Source: Actinocorallia populi
Lineage (GTDB): Bacteria; Actinomycetota; Actinomycetes; Streptosporangiales; Streptosporangiaceae
Direction: 5' to 3'
Assembly (NCBI RefSeq): GCF_002995495.1
Contig: NZ_PVZV01000008.1
Span: forward strand, 62,001 to 126,000
Length of the DNA stretch: 64,000 bases
Part shown: piece by piece, positions 42,658-52,460 of the stretch
How positions within the stretch are numbered: the stretch's first letter is position 1
Layout: each line of letters begins with the position of its first letter
Position numbers and translations under genes: made by a program
The notes under the pieces: model-generated
What the model saw: the letters and a program-made list of their open reading frames with translations, nothing else
The model's database searches: none
What the model was told of the DNA's origin: nothing

Positions 42658-43590
42658 TCAGACGGGGATGGACTCCTCGGAGCGGAACCAGGCGAGGGTG
42701 TCGGACAGGCCCTGCTCCAGGGGGACGGGCGCCAGGGCGGGGAACAGGGCGCGGAAGCGGGCCGGGTCGGCCAGGCAGACGCGCTGGTCGCCGCGGCGGG
42801 GCTGGGTGTGGACGACCTCCAGGCGGCGGTCCAGCAGGGACTCGAGCAGCGAGACGAGCCTCAGCGGGGTGCAGGCGGCACCCAGGGCGAGATTGACGGG
42901 GACGTGGCTGGTGACCTGGCGGTCGATCGCGTCGCGGATCGCCGCCACGACCGTGCTCACATGGGTGAGGTCGCGTACCTGCCGGCCGTCGCCGTGCACC
43001 TGCAGCGGCAGCCCTCGCAGCGCCGCGTCGATGAACGCCGGGACGATCGCGCTGTGCGCGCGCCCGACCGTCTGGAGCGGGCCGTAGACGTTGAAGACGC
43101 GCAACGGCAGGACGGGCACGCCGAAACTGTGGCCGTACGCCAGCGCGTACGCCTCCGCGGCCAGCTCGCTCGCGCCGTACGGGCTGAGCGGCCGCGCCGG
43201 CAGGTCCTCGTGCGACGGGGCGTCCTGCTCGCCGTAGACGGCGGCCGACCCCACGAGGACGACGTGCGCCCCGCAGTGCCGCGCCGCCTCCAGCACGTTC
43301 AGCGTGCCCGTGACGTTCACCTCGTGCGCCGCCGCCGGGTCCTCCGCGGAGCGGGGAACCGACGGCAGCGACGCCAGGTGGACGATCGTGTCGGCCAGGG
43401 CGACGGTCTCGCCGAGCAGCTCCCGGTCCGCCGTCGACCCGGCCACCAGCGAGACGCCGGATCCGGAGAGGCTGACCGCGAACCCGCCGGTCAGGTCGTC
43501 GTACGCGGTCACCCTGTCTCCCCGGGCGGCCAGGGTCCGGCACAGATGAGCGCCGATGAACCCCGCCCCGCCGGTCACCACGATGTTCAA
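42658..43590 (-). CDS. NAD-dependent epimerase/dehydratase-like protein lacking the catalytic lysine
   Basis: 310 residues of extended SDR (sugar epimerase) type. The cofactor motif is TGGAGFIG, followed by HLASLPSVPRS, and SAAVYGE with the usual catalytic Ser neighbourhood. The catalytic YxxxK reads PYGASELAAE: Tyr138 is kept but the Lys is Glu142. The C-terminal substrate region with FNVYGP and DLTHVSTVVAAI is intact. Family members interconvert nucleotide sugars such as UDP-glucose and UDP-galactose. With the Lys lost it may bind but not turn over its substrate, or use another base. It stands alone and converges on the DUF3145 gene. Confidence 0.8.
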   Translation of the reverse strand: MNIVVTGGAGFIGAHLCRTLAARGDRVTAYDDLTGGFAVSLSGSGVSLVAGSTADRELLGETVALADTIVHLASLPSVPRSAEDPAAAHEVNVTGTLNVLEAARHCGAHVVLVGSAAVYGEQDAPSHEDLPARPLSPYGASELAAEAYALAYGHSFGVPVLPLRVFNVYGPLQTVGRAHSAIVPAFIDAALRGLPLQVHGDGRQVRDLTHVSTVVAAIRDAIDRQVTSHVPVNLALGAACTPLRLVSLLESLLDRRLEVVHTQPRRGDQRVCLADPARFRALFPALAPVPLEQGLSDTLAWFRSEESIPV

Positions 43591-43639
43591 CAGCTCCCCT
43601 TACGTGAGGTGTCGGCTGTCTCACATTCTGTCGTATCGG

Positions 43640-45190
43640 CTACTGGTATCCGCGTATCTCCTTGAAGACCGTCGCGAGAGACTGCTTCCGCGCGTCGAAC
43701 GCCCGGCCGCCGGTGAGCGAGGCGAGGTCGTTCATCTCGTCCTCCTCGGCCTCGCCGAACAGGACGGGGAAGACCGGCACGCCGGGAACGGCCAGCCCGT
43801 CCCGGTAGCGACTCACGAAGTCGGAGTAGTCCATGCCCTGGGTGTTCTCCCCGTCGGACATCAAGACGATCGAGGTGAACCGGTCGGGGTCGTCGGCGAC
43901 CTGCTGCTTCGTCGCCTCGTAGGCCGCGGCGAGGCTGTCGTAGATGGCGGTGCCGCCGCCCGCGTTCAGCCCTTCGGAGAACTGCTGGATCTGCTGGAGG
44001 ACGGGGCCGGGCATGTCGTCGGGCACCGTGAAGCGCCGGGGCTGCTGCGGTTTGCCGCTGAACGGCAGCATCGTGACCTCCTCCCGGTTGTGGAAGCGGT
44101 GGAAGCCGTCGTCGGCGCCGGTCAGGGAGACCAGCGCGGTCTTCAGGTCGTCGAGCCGGTTGCCGCGCATGGAGCCCGACACGTCCAGCACGTACACGGT
44201 GCGGGACGGTCGGCGCAGCCGGTCGAAGAACGCCGCGACCAGCCGGTCGACGGTGTCCGGGGCGCCGGGGAACGGGAGCTCCTTCAGGTCCGAGGGGCCG
44301 GCGCCGCCGGTCCCGGCGGTCACCGGGCGGCGATGGGTGACCTGGGCGATCCGCTGCTGCACCTCGGGCTTGAGCAGGTAGGCGGTGAGCTTGCCGTACC
44401 TCTCCCGGGCCTCCTGCGAGGCCGACCCCAGCAGGGTGAGGGGGTAGTCGGCGGTCGCCACCCCGTCGGCGGGGTAGACGAGGACGAGGGGTTCGGCGAG
44501 CTGCCCGGAGGCGTTGAGCGACCGCAGCACCGACTCGTAGTTCACCAGCCCGTCGACCTCGGCGCCGTTGCGGACGAAGGACTCCGACAACCAGCCGGAG
44601 GAGCCTGCGGTGAGCAGCTGGGCGGAGAAGAACTTCCGGAGGTCCCCGGAGATCTTCTCGATCCCGGCGGGGTCGAGGTCGCTGCCGCCGTTGAGCGCGA
44701 TGGACACGCCCACGAGCGCGGAGAAGCCCGAGTTGGACGAGGCGGGGTCGGTCATGCCGTAGGTGAACTCGCGCCGGGCCGCCGCCTCGGCGACCTGCTT
44801 CCAGGTCGGGCGGGCGGAGTCCCAGCCGAGCCGCCGGGCGGCCTCGGGCCGCACGCCCAGCACGACCGGCGAGGACATGACCGGGGTGGCGGTGCCGGTC
44901 CGGACGTTCTGGTGCAGTTCCAGGTAGCGGTTGGAGGAGAACCAGACCGCGTCGTGGCCGCGGGCGGCCTGGCCCGAGACCACCTGCTCGACGCCTTCGA
45001 TGGTGCCCGTGTAGTCGAGCTCGACGGACACCCCGGTCTCCGCGCGCGCCTCCCGCAGGATCGGCGCGAGGTCGGCCAGTTCGCTGCCGGCCAGGATCCG
45101 CAGCGCGCCCTCGCCGCCGGAGGAGTCGGGGGTGGAGCAGCCGCCCGCCAGCAGCAGGGCGGCCAGAGCCGTGATGAGCGCTTTTCTCAT
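43640..45190 (-). CDS. Lipoprotein fusing a solute-binding domain to a von Willebrand factor A domain
   Basis: 516 residues from the ATG at 45190 (a GTG at 45196 is possible). A lipoprotein signal ends at LLAGGC, so the protein is anchored outside the membrane. Residues about 30-300 are a type II periplasmic-binding-protein fold (ILAGSELADLAPIL, HDAVWFSSNRYLEL, SPVVLGVRPE). Residues about 320-510 are a VWA domain with a complete MIDAS: VLDVSGSM, later GGGTAIYD and VLMSDGENTQG. Proteins with this fusion are widespread in actinobacteria, but their ligand is not established. No transporter permease lies nearby. Confidence 0.85.
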   Translation of the reverse strand: MRKALITALAALLLAGGCSTPDSSGGEGALRILAGSELADLAPILREARAETGVSVELDYTGTIEGVEQVVSGQAARGHDAVWFSSNRYLELHQNVRTGTATPVMSSPVVLGVRPEAARRLGWDSARPTWKQVAEAAARREFTYGMTDPASSNSGFSALVGVSIALNGGSDLDPAGIEKISGDLRKFFSAQLLTAGSSGWLSESFVRNGAEVDGLVNYESVLRSLNASGQLAEPLVLVYPADGVATADYPLTLLGSASQEARERYGKLTAYLLKPEVQQRIAQVTHRRPVTAGTGGAGPSDLKELPFPGAPDTVDRLVAAFFDRLRRPSRTVYVLDVSGSMRGNRLDDLKTALVSLTGADDGFHRFHNREEVTMLPFSGKPQQPRRFTVPDDMPGPVLQQIQQFSEGLNAGGGTAIYDSLAAAYEATKQQVADDPDRFTSIVLMSDGENTQGMDYSDFVSRYRDGLAVPGVPVFPVLFGEAEEDEMNDLASLTGGRAFDARKQSLATVFKEIRGYQ

Positions 45191-45293
45191 GACCACTCAG
45201 ACGCCGGCGCCCACCCGGCGGAGGAGAACAAAAGGTGATCTTCAGATGAAGAAGGGGGATCGTCCGGCCGCCCCGGTATACGGGAACGCCGAG

Positions 45294-45327
45294 GGCCGGG
45301 CCCCCTCCTGGAGGAGGGGGCCCGGCC
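45294..45327 (-). terminator. Terminator after ahpE
   Basis: A 15-bp perfect GC stem GGCCGGGCCCCCTCC / GGAGGGGGCCCGGCC with a TGGA loop, 14 bp beyond the ahpE stop codon. No U-tract, as is common in high-GC actinobacteria. Confidence 0.75.
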
Positions 45328-45340
45328 GGGGAGCGGTGTG

Positions 45341-45802
45341 TCAGGACAGCTCGGTCAGCGCCTTGCGGTAGGCCTCGAGGTCGCGGGCCTCGGGGATGGC
45401 GTTGTCCACCTTCCAGCGGACGACGCCCGCCTTGTCGATGATGAAGGTGCCGCGCCGGGCCAGACCCTTCTCGGCGTCGAAGACGCCGTAGGACTGGGCG
45501 ACGCCGCCGTGCGGCCAGAAGTCCGAGAGCAGCGGGAACTGGTACTTCTCCTGCTCCGTCCACGCCCGCAGGGCGAAGACGGAGTCGACGGAGACCGCCA
45601 GGACCTGGACGTCGTCACCGCCGAGCGTGGGCAGCTCGTCGCGGATCGCGCAGAGCTCCCCGGTGCAGATCCCGCTGAAGGCCAGCGGGTAGAACACCAG
45701 GACGACGTCCTTCTTCCCCGCGAAGTCCGACAGCTTGACGGGCGTGCCGTGCTGGTCCTTCAGCTCGAAATCGGGAGCCTTGTCGCCCACCTCAACGGCC
45801 AT
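45341..45802 (-). CDS. ahpE: Peroxiredoxin of the AhpE type
   Basis: 153 residues. The active site FSGICTGEL (peroxidatic Cys46) with a second Cys at 51 in ELCAIRDEL is the arrangement of the AhpE subgroup. VGDKAPDFELKDQHG at the start and FIIDKAGVVRW are typical. It reduces peroxides and peroxynitrite through Cys46. In Mycobacterium tuberculosis ahpE lies in the same order next to a DUF3052 gene and aceE, as here. Confidence 0.9.
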   Translation of the reverse strand: MAVEVGDKAPDFELKDQHGTPVKLSDFAGKKDVVLVFYPLAFSGICTGELCAIRDELPTLGGDDVQVLAVSVDSVFALRAWTEQEKYQFPLLSDFWPHGGVAQSYGVFDAEKGLARRGTFIIDKAGVVRWKVDNAIPEARDLEAYRKALTELS

Positions 45803-45889
45803 GTCTTATTCCCTTCCGGAGGAGACTGAAAACCTCGCGAGCCCCCAGTCTGCCACCCGGCGGGGTGCGGCCCGACGCCGCGGGCGCGG

Positions 45890-46318
45890 TTACTTGAGGC
45901 CCTTGGGTGCGACCAGCCGGGTGCCCGACCATTCGGGCGCGGCGCTGACGCTGCTCGTCTGGGAGAGCCCGGCGGTCGGGGCCGCCTCGCCGATGTCACT
46001 CGGTTCCACGTGGCCCTCGCGGCCGGCCTTGGGGGTCAGCAGCCAGATGTGCCCGCCGCCGGTGATCGAGGTGAGGGCGTCGACCAGGCCGTCGACCAGG
46101 TCGCCGTCGTCCTCGCGCCACCACAGCAGCACGACGTCGGCATAGTCTTCGTACTCCTCGTCCACCAGCTCACTGCCGGTGACCGTCTCGATCGAGGCCC
46201 GCAGCTCCTCGGACACGTCCTCGTCCCAGCCGAGCTCCTGCACCACCTGACCCGGCTTGAAACCGAGCCGTTCGGCCAGGCTGCGCTCTGTCTGCGCCTG
46301 ACCCGCGGTCGCGCTCAC
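45890..46318 (-). CDS. DUF3052 family protein
   Basis: 142 residues from a GTG with GGAGG 6 nt upstream. The acidic sequence includes LAERLGFKPGQVVQELGWDEDVSEELR, DYADVVLLWWREDDGDLVD and GGGHIWLLTPKAGREGHVEPSDIGEAAPTAGL, all DUF3052 blocks. The protein is highly acidic and without known catalytic residues. Its stable linkage to ahpE and aceE across actinobacteria is the only clue to function. Confidence 0.88.
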   Translation of the reverse strand: MSATAGQAQTERSLAERLGFKPGQVVQELGWDEDVSEELRASIETVTGSELVDEEYEDYADVVLLWWREDDGDLVDGLVDALTSITGGGHIWLLTPKAGREGHVEPSDIGEAAPTAGLSQTSSVSAAPEWSGTRLVAPKGLK

Positions 46319-46470
46319 TGACGTCCTCCCTGTGTCGTCTTCATGGAATGCACCGTACTGTCTTTCCGGCGTACCCCAAGGTATTGCGGGACAGTCCACA
46401 CAAAGGACGGCCCCCTGCGCAAGTGCCCATACCCCATCCGCATGATCCGCGGTACGGCCCACATGCTTTT

Positions 46471-46878
46471 TCACGTTCCCCGAAGAAAGGTCAACCGCAC
46501 CTGCCTGTCGGGATTGTCGAGGTTGAGGTCCACCAGGGCGACCGACTGCCAGGTGCCGAGGGCGAGCCGGCCGTCCAGGACGGGCACCGAAGCATAGGGC
46601 GGGATGATCGCGGGAAGCACGTGGGAACGCCCGTGTCCGCGCGATCCGTGCGCGTGGATCCACCGGTCGTCGGCCGGCAGCAGGTCCCGCAGCGCGTTCA
46701 GGAGGTCCCGGTCGCTGCCCGCCCCCAGTTCGAGGATCGCCACTCCCGCGGTGGCGTGGGGGACGAAGACGTGCAGCAGCCCGTCCCCCTCGCCCTCGAC
46801 GAACGCGGCGCAGTGCCGGGTGAGGTCGAGGACGGCCTCCTCGCGGCCCGTCGAGACGGGGATCACCGTGCTCTTCAT
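46471..46878 (-). CDS. YjbQ family protein (UPF0047; thiamin-phosphate synthase-like)
   Basis: 135 residues from the ATG at 46878. Conserved segments are VFVPHATAGVAILELG (normally H-T-T/S-x-x), AHGSRGHGRSHVLPAIIPPYASVPVLDGRLALGTWQSVALVDLN. This is the UPF0047 family, with a metal site made by the two His blocks; some members have weak thiamin phosphate synthase activity. Here it lies between the DUF3052 and aceE genes. Actual role unknown. Confidence 0.85.
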   Translation of the reverse strand: MKSTVIPVSTGREEAVLDLTRHCAAFVEGEGDGLLHVFVPHATAGVAILELGAGSDRDLLNALRDLLPADDRWIHAHGSRGHGRSHVLPAIIPPYASVPVLDGRLALGTWQSVALVDLNLDNPDRQVRLTFLRGT

Positions 46879-47118
46879 GAGAGGATCATCACAGGTCTGG
46901 ACCACTTCGGCCACCGGCGGGCCCGGCGGCGGGTCGCCCGAACCGCTCTGGACGGGCGTCCACCGGGGTGTGGCAGTGTGGAAGGACACAGTGAATCCCG
47001 CTGTGACCTGCGATGAGTTACTCAGCGGTAGAGATGCGATCGCGCCCGTTGAGGAGCAGGATGGAAACGAGCATCGGCAAACAGCCGATGAAACACCGCG
47101 CGTGACAAGGGGACCCCA

Positions 47119-49875
47119 GTGCCTTCCGGACGCCAACGCTTCTCGATCATTAGCGACGGCCTGCCGAGCCAGCTCCCGGACATCAACCCCGACGAAACTC
47201 GGGAATGGCTCGAATCACTGGACACGGTCATCAAGACCGAGGGCCGGACCAGGGCCCGCTACGTGATGCTCCGCCTGCTGGAACGAGCCCGTGAGCAGCA
47301 GGTCGGGGTGCCCGGCCTGCGCAGCACCGACTACATCAACACGATTCCGCCGGAGAGGGAGCCCTGGTTCCCCGGCGACGAGCACATCGAGCGCCGCATC
47401 CGGGCCTACATCCGGTGGAATGCGGCGATCATGGTCTCCCGCGCCAACCGGCCGGAGCTGAGCGTGGGCGGCCACATCGCCACCTACGCCTCGGCCGCCT
47501 CCCTGTACGAGGTGGGCTTCAACCACTTCTTCCGGGGCAAGGACCACGGCGAGTCCGGCGACCAGGTCTTCATCCAGGGCCACGCCACGCCCGGCATCTA
47601 CGCCCGCGCCTTCCTGGAGGGGCGGCTGACCGAGAGCCAGCTGGACGGCTTCCGCCAGGAGGTCTCCCACCCCGGCGGCGGCCTGTCGTCCTACCCCCAC
47701 CCTCGGCTCATGCCGGACTTCTGGGAATTCCCGACAGTTTCGATGGGTTTGGCCGCCATCGACTCGATCTACCAGGCCCGGTTCAACCGCTACCTGCTGT
47801 CCCGCGAGGTCAAGGACACCTCCCGCTCGCACGTGTGGGCCTTCCTGGGCGACGGCGAGATGGACGAGCCCGAGTCGCTCGGCGCCATCGGCCTGGCCGC
47901 GCGCGAGGAGCTCGACAACCTCACCTTCGTGATCAACTGCAACCTGCAGCGGCTCGACGGCCCCGTGCGCGGCAACGGCAAGATCATCCAGGAGCTGGAG
48001 TCGTACTTCCGCGGCGCCGGCTGGAACGTCATCAAGGTCATCTGGGGCCGCGACTGGGACCCGCTGCTGGCCAAGGACGTCGACGGCGTGCTGGTCAACA
48101 AGATGAACACCATGCCCGACGGCCAGATGCAGACCTTCTCCGTCGAGCCCGGCTCCTACGTCCGCGAGCACTTCTTCGGCGACGACCCCCGGCTGCGCAA
48201 GATCGTCGAGCATCTGAGCGACGACGACCTCACCAAGCTCTCCCGCGGCGGCCACGACTACCGCAAGCTGTACGCGGCCTTCAAGGCCGCCCGCGAGCAC
48301 ACCGGCCAGCCGACCGTGATCCTGGCCCACACCATCAAGGGCTGGACGCTGGGGCCGGACTTCGAGGCCCGCATGTCCAGCCACCAGATGAAGAAGCTGT
48401 CTAAGAACGAGCTCAAGGAGTTCCGCGACCGGCTCTTCCTGGAGATCCCCGACTCGGCCCTGGAGGGCGACCTGCCGCCCTACTACCACCCGGGCGAGGG
48501 GTCGGAGGAGATCCAGTACATGCGCGAGCGCCGTGCGGCCCTGGGCGGCTTCCTGCCCAAGCGCGTCAACCGCGCCAAGGCGCTGAAGCTGCCCGGCGAC
48601 GAGGCCTACAAGGAGCTCCGCAAGGGTTCGGGCAAGCAGAAGGTCGCCACCACCATGGCCTTCGTGCGGCTGCTCAAGGACCTCATGAAGGACAAGGAGA
48701 TCGGCCACCGCTTCACGCCGATCGTCCCCGACGAGGCCCGCACCTTCGGCATGGACGCCATGTTCCCGACGGCGAAGATCTACTCGCCGCACGGGCAGAC
48801 GTACGAGGCGGCCGACCGCAAGCTCATGCTCAGCTACAAGGAGTCCGAGCAGGGCCAGATCCTGCACGAGGGCATCACCGAGGCCGGCTCCATGGCCTCG
48901 ATGATCGCCTCGGGCACCGCGTACGCCACGCACGGCGAGCACATGATCCCGATCTACATCTTCTACTCGATGTTCGGGTTCCAGCGGACCGGCGACCAGA
49001 TGTGGGCGCTGGGCGACCAGATGGGCCGCGGCTTCCTGCTGGGGGCCACCGCGGGACGCACCACGCTCACCGGTGAGGGCCTGCAGCACGCCGACGGGCA
49101 CTCCCCGCTGCTGGCCTCCACCAACCCCGCGTGCGTGGCCTACGACGCCTCGTGGGCCTTCGAGCTCTCGCACATCGTCAAGGACGCCCTGCACCGCATG
49201 TACGGGCCCGACTCCGAGGACATCTACTACTACCTCACCGTCTACAACGAGCCCTACACCCAGCCCGCCGAGCCGGCGGACCTGGACGTCAAGGGCCTGC
49301 TGAAGGGCCTCTACAAGTTCTCCGACGGCCCCTCCCTGGAGGAGGACGCCCCGCGCGCCCAGATCCTCGCCTCCGGCGTGGCGGGCCCCTGGGCCGTGGA
49401 GGCGCAGCGCCTCCTCGCCGAGGACTGGGGCGTGTCGGCCGACGTCTGGTCGGCGACCTCCTGGACGGAGCTGCGCCGCGAGGCGATGAACTGCGACAAC
49501 TTCAACCTGCTCAACCCGGAGAAGGAGCAGATGGTCCCGTACGTGACGCGCCGCCTCGCGGACGTCCAGGGGCCGATCGTGGCGGTCAGCGACTTCATGC
49601 GCGCGGTCCAGGACCAGATCGCGCCGTGGGTGCCGGGCGACTACACCTCGCTGGGCACCGACGGGTTCGGCTTCTCCGACACCCGCGCCGCCGCGCGCCG
49701 CTTCTTCCACGTGGACGCCCAGTCCATCGTGATGGCGGTGCTCACCCGGCTGGTCCGGCGCGGGGAGCTCAAGCACGAGGTGCTGCAGCAGGCCCTCACC
49801 CGCTACGGCCTCGACCAGGGCGTCGCCGCCGTCTCCGGCGAGAACGCCCCGGAGGAGTCCGGCGGAGCCGCCTGA
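47119..49875 (+). CDS. aceE: Pyruvate dehydrogenase E1 component, homodimeric type
   Basis: 918 residues from a GTG with GGGGA upstream. The long single-chain E1 layout is clear: [22 protein letters not shown], the thiamin-diphosphate motif [12 protein letters not shown]...[20 protein letters not shown], and the active-site His regions TIKGWTLG and LQHADGHSP. It decarboxylates pyruvate and transfers the acetyl group to lipoamide on E2, yielding acetyl-CoA with E3. E2 and E3 are not in this window. It stands upstream of the fatty-acid operon that uses acetyl-CoA. A strong bidirectional terminator follows. Confidence 0.95.
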   Translation: MPSGRQRFSIISDGLPSQLPDINPDETREWLESLDTVIKTEGRTRARYVMLRLLERAREQQVGVPGLRSTDYINTIPPEREPWFPGDEHIERRIRAYIRWNAAIMVSRANRPELSVGGHIATYASAASLYEVGFNHFFRGKDHGESGDQVFIQGHATPGIYARAFLEGRLTESQLDGFRQEVSHPGGGLSSYPHPRLMPDFWEFPTVSMGLAAIDSIYQARFNRYLLSREVKDTSRSHVWAFLGDGEMDEPESLGAIGLAAREELDNLTFVINCNLQRLDGPVRGNGKIIQELESYFRGAGWNVIKVIWGRDWDPLLAKDVDGVLVNKMNTMPDGQMQTFSVEPGSYVREHFFGDDPRLRKIVEHLSDDDLTKLSRGGHDYRKLYAAFKAAREHTGQPTVILAHTIKGWTLGPDFEARMSSHQMKKLSKNELKEFRDRLFLEIPDSALEGDLPPYYHPGEGSEEIQYMRERRAALGGFLPKRVNRAKALKLPGDEAYKELRKGSGKQKVATTMAFVRLLKDLMKDKEIGHRFTPIVPDEARTFGMDAMFPTAKIYSPHGQTYEAADRKLMLSYKESEQGQILHEGITEAGSMASMIASGTAYATHGEHMIPIYIFYSMFGFQRTGDQMWALGDQMGRGFLLGATAGRTTLTGEGLQHADGHSPLLASTNPACVAYDASWAFELSHIVKDALHRMYGPDSEDIYYYLTVYNEPYTQPAEPADLDVKGLLKGLYKFSDGPSLEEDAPRAQILASGVAGPWAVEAQRLLAEDWGVSADVWSATSWTELRREAMNCDNFNLLNPEKEQMVPYVTRRLADVQGPIVAVSDFMRAVQDQIAPWVPGDYTSLGTDGFGFSDTRAAARRFFHVDAQSIVMAVLTRLVRRGELKHEVLQQALTRYGLDQGVAAVSGENAPEESGGAA

Positions 49876-49891
49876 GGCCCGCCGCCGGGCG

Positions 49892-49927
49892 AAGGGGCCG
49901 GTGACCGCTTGCGGTCACCGGCCCCTT
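49892..49927. terminator. Bidirectional terminator between aceE and the sulfotransferase gene
   Basis: A 16-bp perfect stem AAGGGGCCGGTGACCG / CGGTCACCGGCCCCTT with a CTTG tetraloop, ending in TTTCC on the plus strand. It lies between convergent stop codons. Confidence 0.88.
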
Positions 49928-49950
49928 TCCATGCCGAGGGCTCCCGCGGT

Positions 49951-50952
49951 TCAGGGCGCGGGCTGGAGGTCCTGGTCGCTGCCGCCCAGCCGGCAGGCCA
50001 GGTCGTCGTCGGACACGATCCGGTGCCAGCCGTCCCGGAACCCGCGGCGCAGCGCCGCCTGCCTGCGCCAGGCCAGGGTGCGCGCGTACCGGGCCAGGAC
50101 GGCGGCGGGCGGGCGCCCCAGCCCCGACAGCTCGTAGCCGTAGGCGCGCAGCCGGTCGCCCAGCACGTACTCGCACAGCTGCACCTCCCAGGGCTCCAGC
50201 CGCTCCTCCCAGGCCCGGATGGCCGCGGCGTCCACGTCCTTGTGCGTCCGGGCGTGGTGCTTCTTGCGCCGGGGGTTGACCGAGGCGACGGCCTCCGGGT
50301 GGAGCATGGCCGGGTCGTAGCGCTCGCCCAGGAACTCGCACAGGGCCGAGAGCTGCGGGGCCGGGTCGGCGACGAGGTGCTCGTACTGCAGCGCGTAGTA
50401 GGAGCCGTCGGGGCAGTGCCGGGCGGCCTCGTGGCCGGCGTCGATGGCGTTGGCCCAGGTGACGACGGCGTGGTGGCTGTCGTGCTCCCACCACTTCATG
50501 CCCTTGAGCGAGCCGACGCAGTCCCGCCCGTCCCGGATCAGGTGCACCACCTGGGCGTCGGGGAAGAGCCGGAAGAGCTCGGGCAGGTACTGGATGTAGG
50601 CGGGCCGCTTGTCCCCCCAGCGCTGCTTGCCGTGCCGCCGCGCGTACTCCCGCAGGACGGTGCCCAGGGCCGAGCCGAGGGTGGGCGGCGCCTCCTCGAT
50701 CCGCCGCACCGTCTCGGCGGCGTCCAGGCCCAGGTCCGGGAACTTGTGGCCGCGGGTGCCGGTGATCCACTCGCCGAGCGCGCGCCGGTTGGCGGGCACC
50801 CGCAGGTCCCCGAACCGCGCGCGCCGGTAGTAGGCGGGCAGCAGGAACCGGGTCTCGGGAGGGATGGCGATCCTGGGATGGGCGTGCAGCATCAACTGCA
50901 GCAGGGTGGTGCCCGAACGAGGGCATCCGACGACGAAGATCGGCCGTTCCAT
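49951..50952 (-). CDS. Sulfotransferase family protein
   Basis: 333 residues. The 5'-phosphosulfate-binding loop is FVVGCPRSGTTLLQLML at the N-terminus, and the 3'-phosphate block is VVHLIRDGRDCVGSL. GDKRPAYIQYLPELFRLFPDAQ and the basic RRKKHHARTHK near the C-terminal third are typical of actinobacterial PAPS sulfotransferases. It would move a sulfate group from PAPS to an acceptor (glycolipid, trehalose or a small molecule), which the sequence does not identify. It breaks the otherwise conserved aceE-fasR neighbourhood and may be an insertion. Confidence 0.88.
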   Translation of the reverse strand: MERPIFVVGCPRSGTTLLQLMLHAHPRIAIPPETRFLLPAYYRRARFGDLRVPANRRALGEWITGTRGHKFPDLGLDAAETVRRIEEAPPTLGSALGTVLREYARRHGKQRWGDKRPAYIQYLPELFRLFPDAQVVHLIRDGRDCVGSLKGMKWWEHDSHHAVVTWANAIDAGHEAARHCPDGSYYALQYEHLVADPAPQLSALCEFLGERYDPAMLHPEAVASVNPRRKKHHARTHKDVDAAAIRAWEERLEPWEVQLCEYVLGDRLRAYGYELSGLGRPPAAVLARYARTLAWRRQAALRRGFRDGWHRIVSDDDLACRLGGSDQDLQPAP

Positions 50953-51151
50953 TGCGGTTCCCTTCTCGATCGCGCCTCACCAAGATGGCGGAGCGTCACC
51001 ATCCGGGTGTGTCGCGTGACAGGGGATGGTGAAGAATTGACCCTGTCTTGACCGGATGAGTCCTTCGTGAAGGCGGCATGAGCGGACGACACCGCACGGC
51101 CGGTCGCCGTGGGATGTTCCGGGCATGGGCCGGGGATGGCACTCTTGTTCC

Positions 51152-52339
51152 GTGAGCAACGACGCCGTGGGCGGGAACCGGGACCTGCGCGAGCAGACGA
51201 CCCGGCGGCTGGAGACCGCGCTGAGCACCTTCGGCAACGCCGCCCTCGCGCGCATGGAGGAGCGCCTGCCGTGGTTCCGGCGCATGCCCGCCGAGCAGCG
51301 CTCGTGGATCGGCCTGGTCGCCCAGACGTCCATCGCCGCGTTCGTCGACTGGTTCCGCAACGGGGAGAAGACCAGGGTCGCGCTCGGCGGCGAGGTCTTC
51401 GCCACCGCGCCGCGCGAGATGATGCGCACCATCCGGCTGCAGCACACCGTGGACATGGTCCGGGTGATCAGCGAGGTGGTGGAGACCAGGCTGCACGACC
51501 TGGCCGCCCCCGGCGGCGAGGCCCAGCTGCGCGAGGCGATCCTGCGCTACACCCGCGAGGTCGCCTTCAGCGCCGCCCAGGTCTACGCGCGGGCGGCCGA
51601 GACCAGGGGCGCCTGGGACGCCCGGCTGGAGGCGCTGGTCGTCGACTCGCTGCTGCGCGGCGACGGCGACGACGGACTGCACTCCTGGGCCGCGGCGCTC
51701 GGCTGGACCACCAAGCCGGTCTTCGTGCTGGCCGGGCACGCACCCGAGGAGGACCCGGAGGCGATCGCCGACCAGATCCGCCTGTCGGCGCGGCGGCTGC
51801 GCGTGGACGTCCTGTCCGGGGTGCAGGGGCACCGCCTGATCGTCATCGCCGGCGGGGCCGAGGACCCGCTGGCCGCCGCCCAGCTCCTGTCCGCCAAGTT
51901 CGGCCCCGGGCCGGTGGTCGTCGGCCCCGAGGCCCCTGACCTGTACGGCGCCACCGCCTCGGCCCGCGCCGCGCTGGCCGGGCTGCGCGCGGCGGTGGGC
52001 TGGCCGGACGCGCCCCGCCCCGTCCTGGCCGCGGAGCTGCTGCCCGAACGCGCGCTGGACGGCGACAACGTCGCCCGCGAGTACCTGGTGAGCGAGGTCT
52101 ACGGGCCCATCCAGGCGGCGGGCGCGCCGCTGCTGGACACCCTCACCACCTACCTGGAGCAGGGGTCCTCGCTGGAGGCCACGGCCCGCCTGCTGTACGT
52201 CCACCCCAACACCGTGCGCTACCGGCTGCGGAGGGTGTCGGAGCTGACCGGCCTGCTGCCCACGGACGGGCGGGGCGCGTTCACGCTCCGCATCGCCCTG
52301 GTGCTCGGGAGGTACGCCGAGCGGCCCCGCTCGGCGTGA
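51152..52339 (+). CDS. fasR: FasR-like PucR/CdaR-type transcriptional regulator of fatty acid synthesis
   Basis: 395 residues from a GTG at 51152; an ATG at 51125 is also open. The N-terminal two thirds have WFRRMPAEQRSWIGLVAQTSIAAFVDWFRNG and a GGDEF-like sensor fold. The C-terminal HTH is SLEATARLLYVHPNTVRYRLRRVSELTG, the PucR-type DNA-binding domain. Position between aceE and fabD is the place of FasR in Streptomyces and of Rv2242 in Mycobacterium; in both FasR activates the downstream fab genes. In Mycobacterium long-chain acyl-CoA releases it from DNA. The same role is assumed here. Confidence 0.88.
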   Translation: MSNDAVGGNRDLREQTTRRLETALSTFGNAALARMEERLPWFRRMPAEQRSWIGLVAQTSIAAFVDWFRNGEKTRVALGGEVFATAPREMMRTIRLQHTVDMVRVISEVVETRLHDLAAPGGEAQLREAILRYTREVAFSAAQVYARAAETRGAWDARLEALVVDSLLRGDGDDGLHSWAAALGWTTKPVFVLAGHAPEEDPEAIADQIRLSARRLRVDVLSGVQGHRLIVIAGGAEDPLAAAQLLSAKFGPGPVVVGPEAPDLYGATASARAALAGLRAAVGWPDAPRPVLAAELLPERALDGDNVAREYLVSEVYGPIQAAGAPLLDTLTTYLEQGSSLEATARLLYVHPNTVRYRLRRVSELTGLLPTDGRGAFTLRIALVLGRYAERPRSA

Positions 52340-52375
52340 CGGCGCGCTCCTGACCCGGGGCGGGGCGCGTCGCTG

Positions 52376-52393
52376 TTGTGAGAGACCTACAAA
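52376..52393. promoter_or_regulatory. Imperfect palindrome upstream of fabD, candidate FasR site
   Basis: TTGTGAGAGACCTACAAA lies 68 bp before the fabD start. Its arms TTGTGAG and CCTACAA are near-inverted copies. The position, in the promoter region between fasR and fabD, fits an activator site. The identity of the binding protein is inference. Confidence 0.4.
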
Positions 52394-52460
52394 GGGGAGC
52401 GATCAAACTTCGTCCCTCTCGGCATGCCTCGGGCGGGGGTGCGGGCGGCATGGTTAGACC

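Noticed and set aside
47215-49776. 853-residue antisense frame to aceE
   Set aside because: Antisense shadow; aceE is complete and conserved in the other frame.
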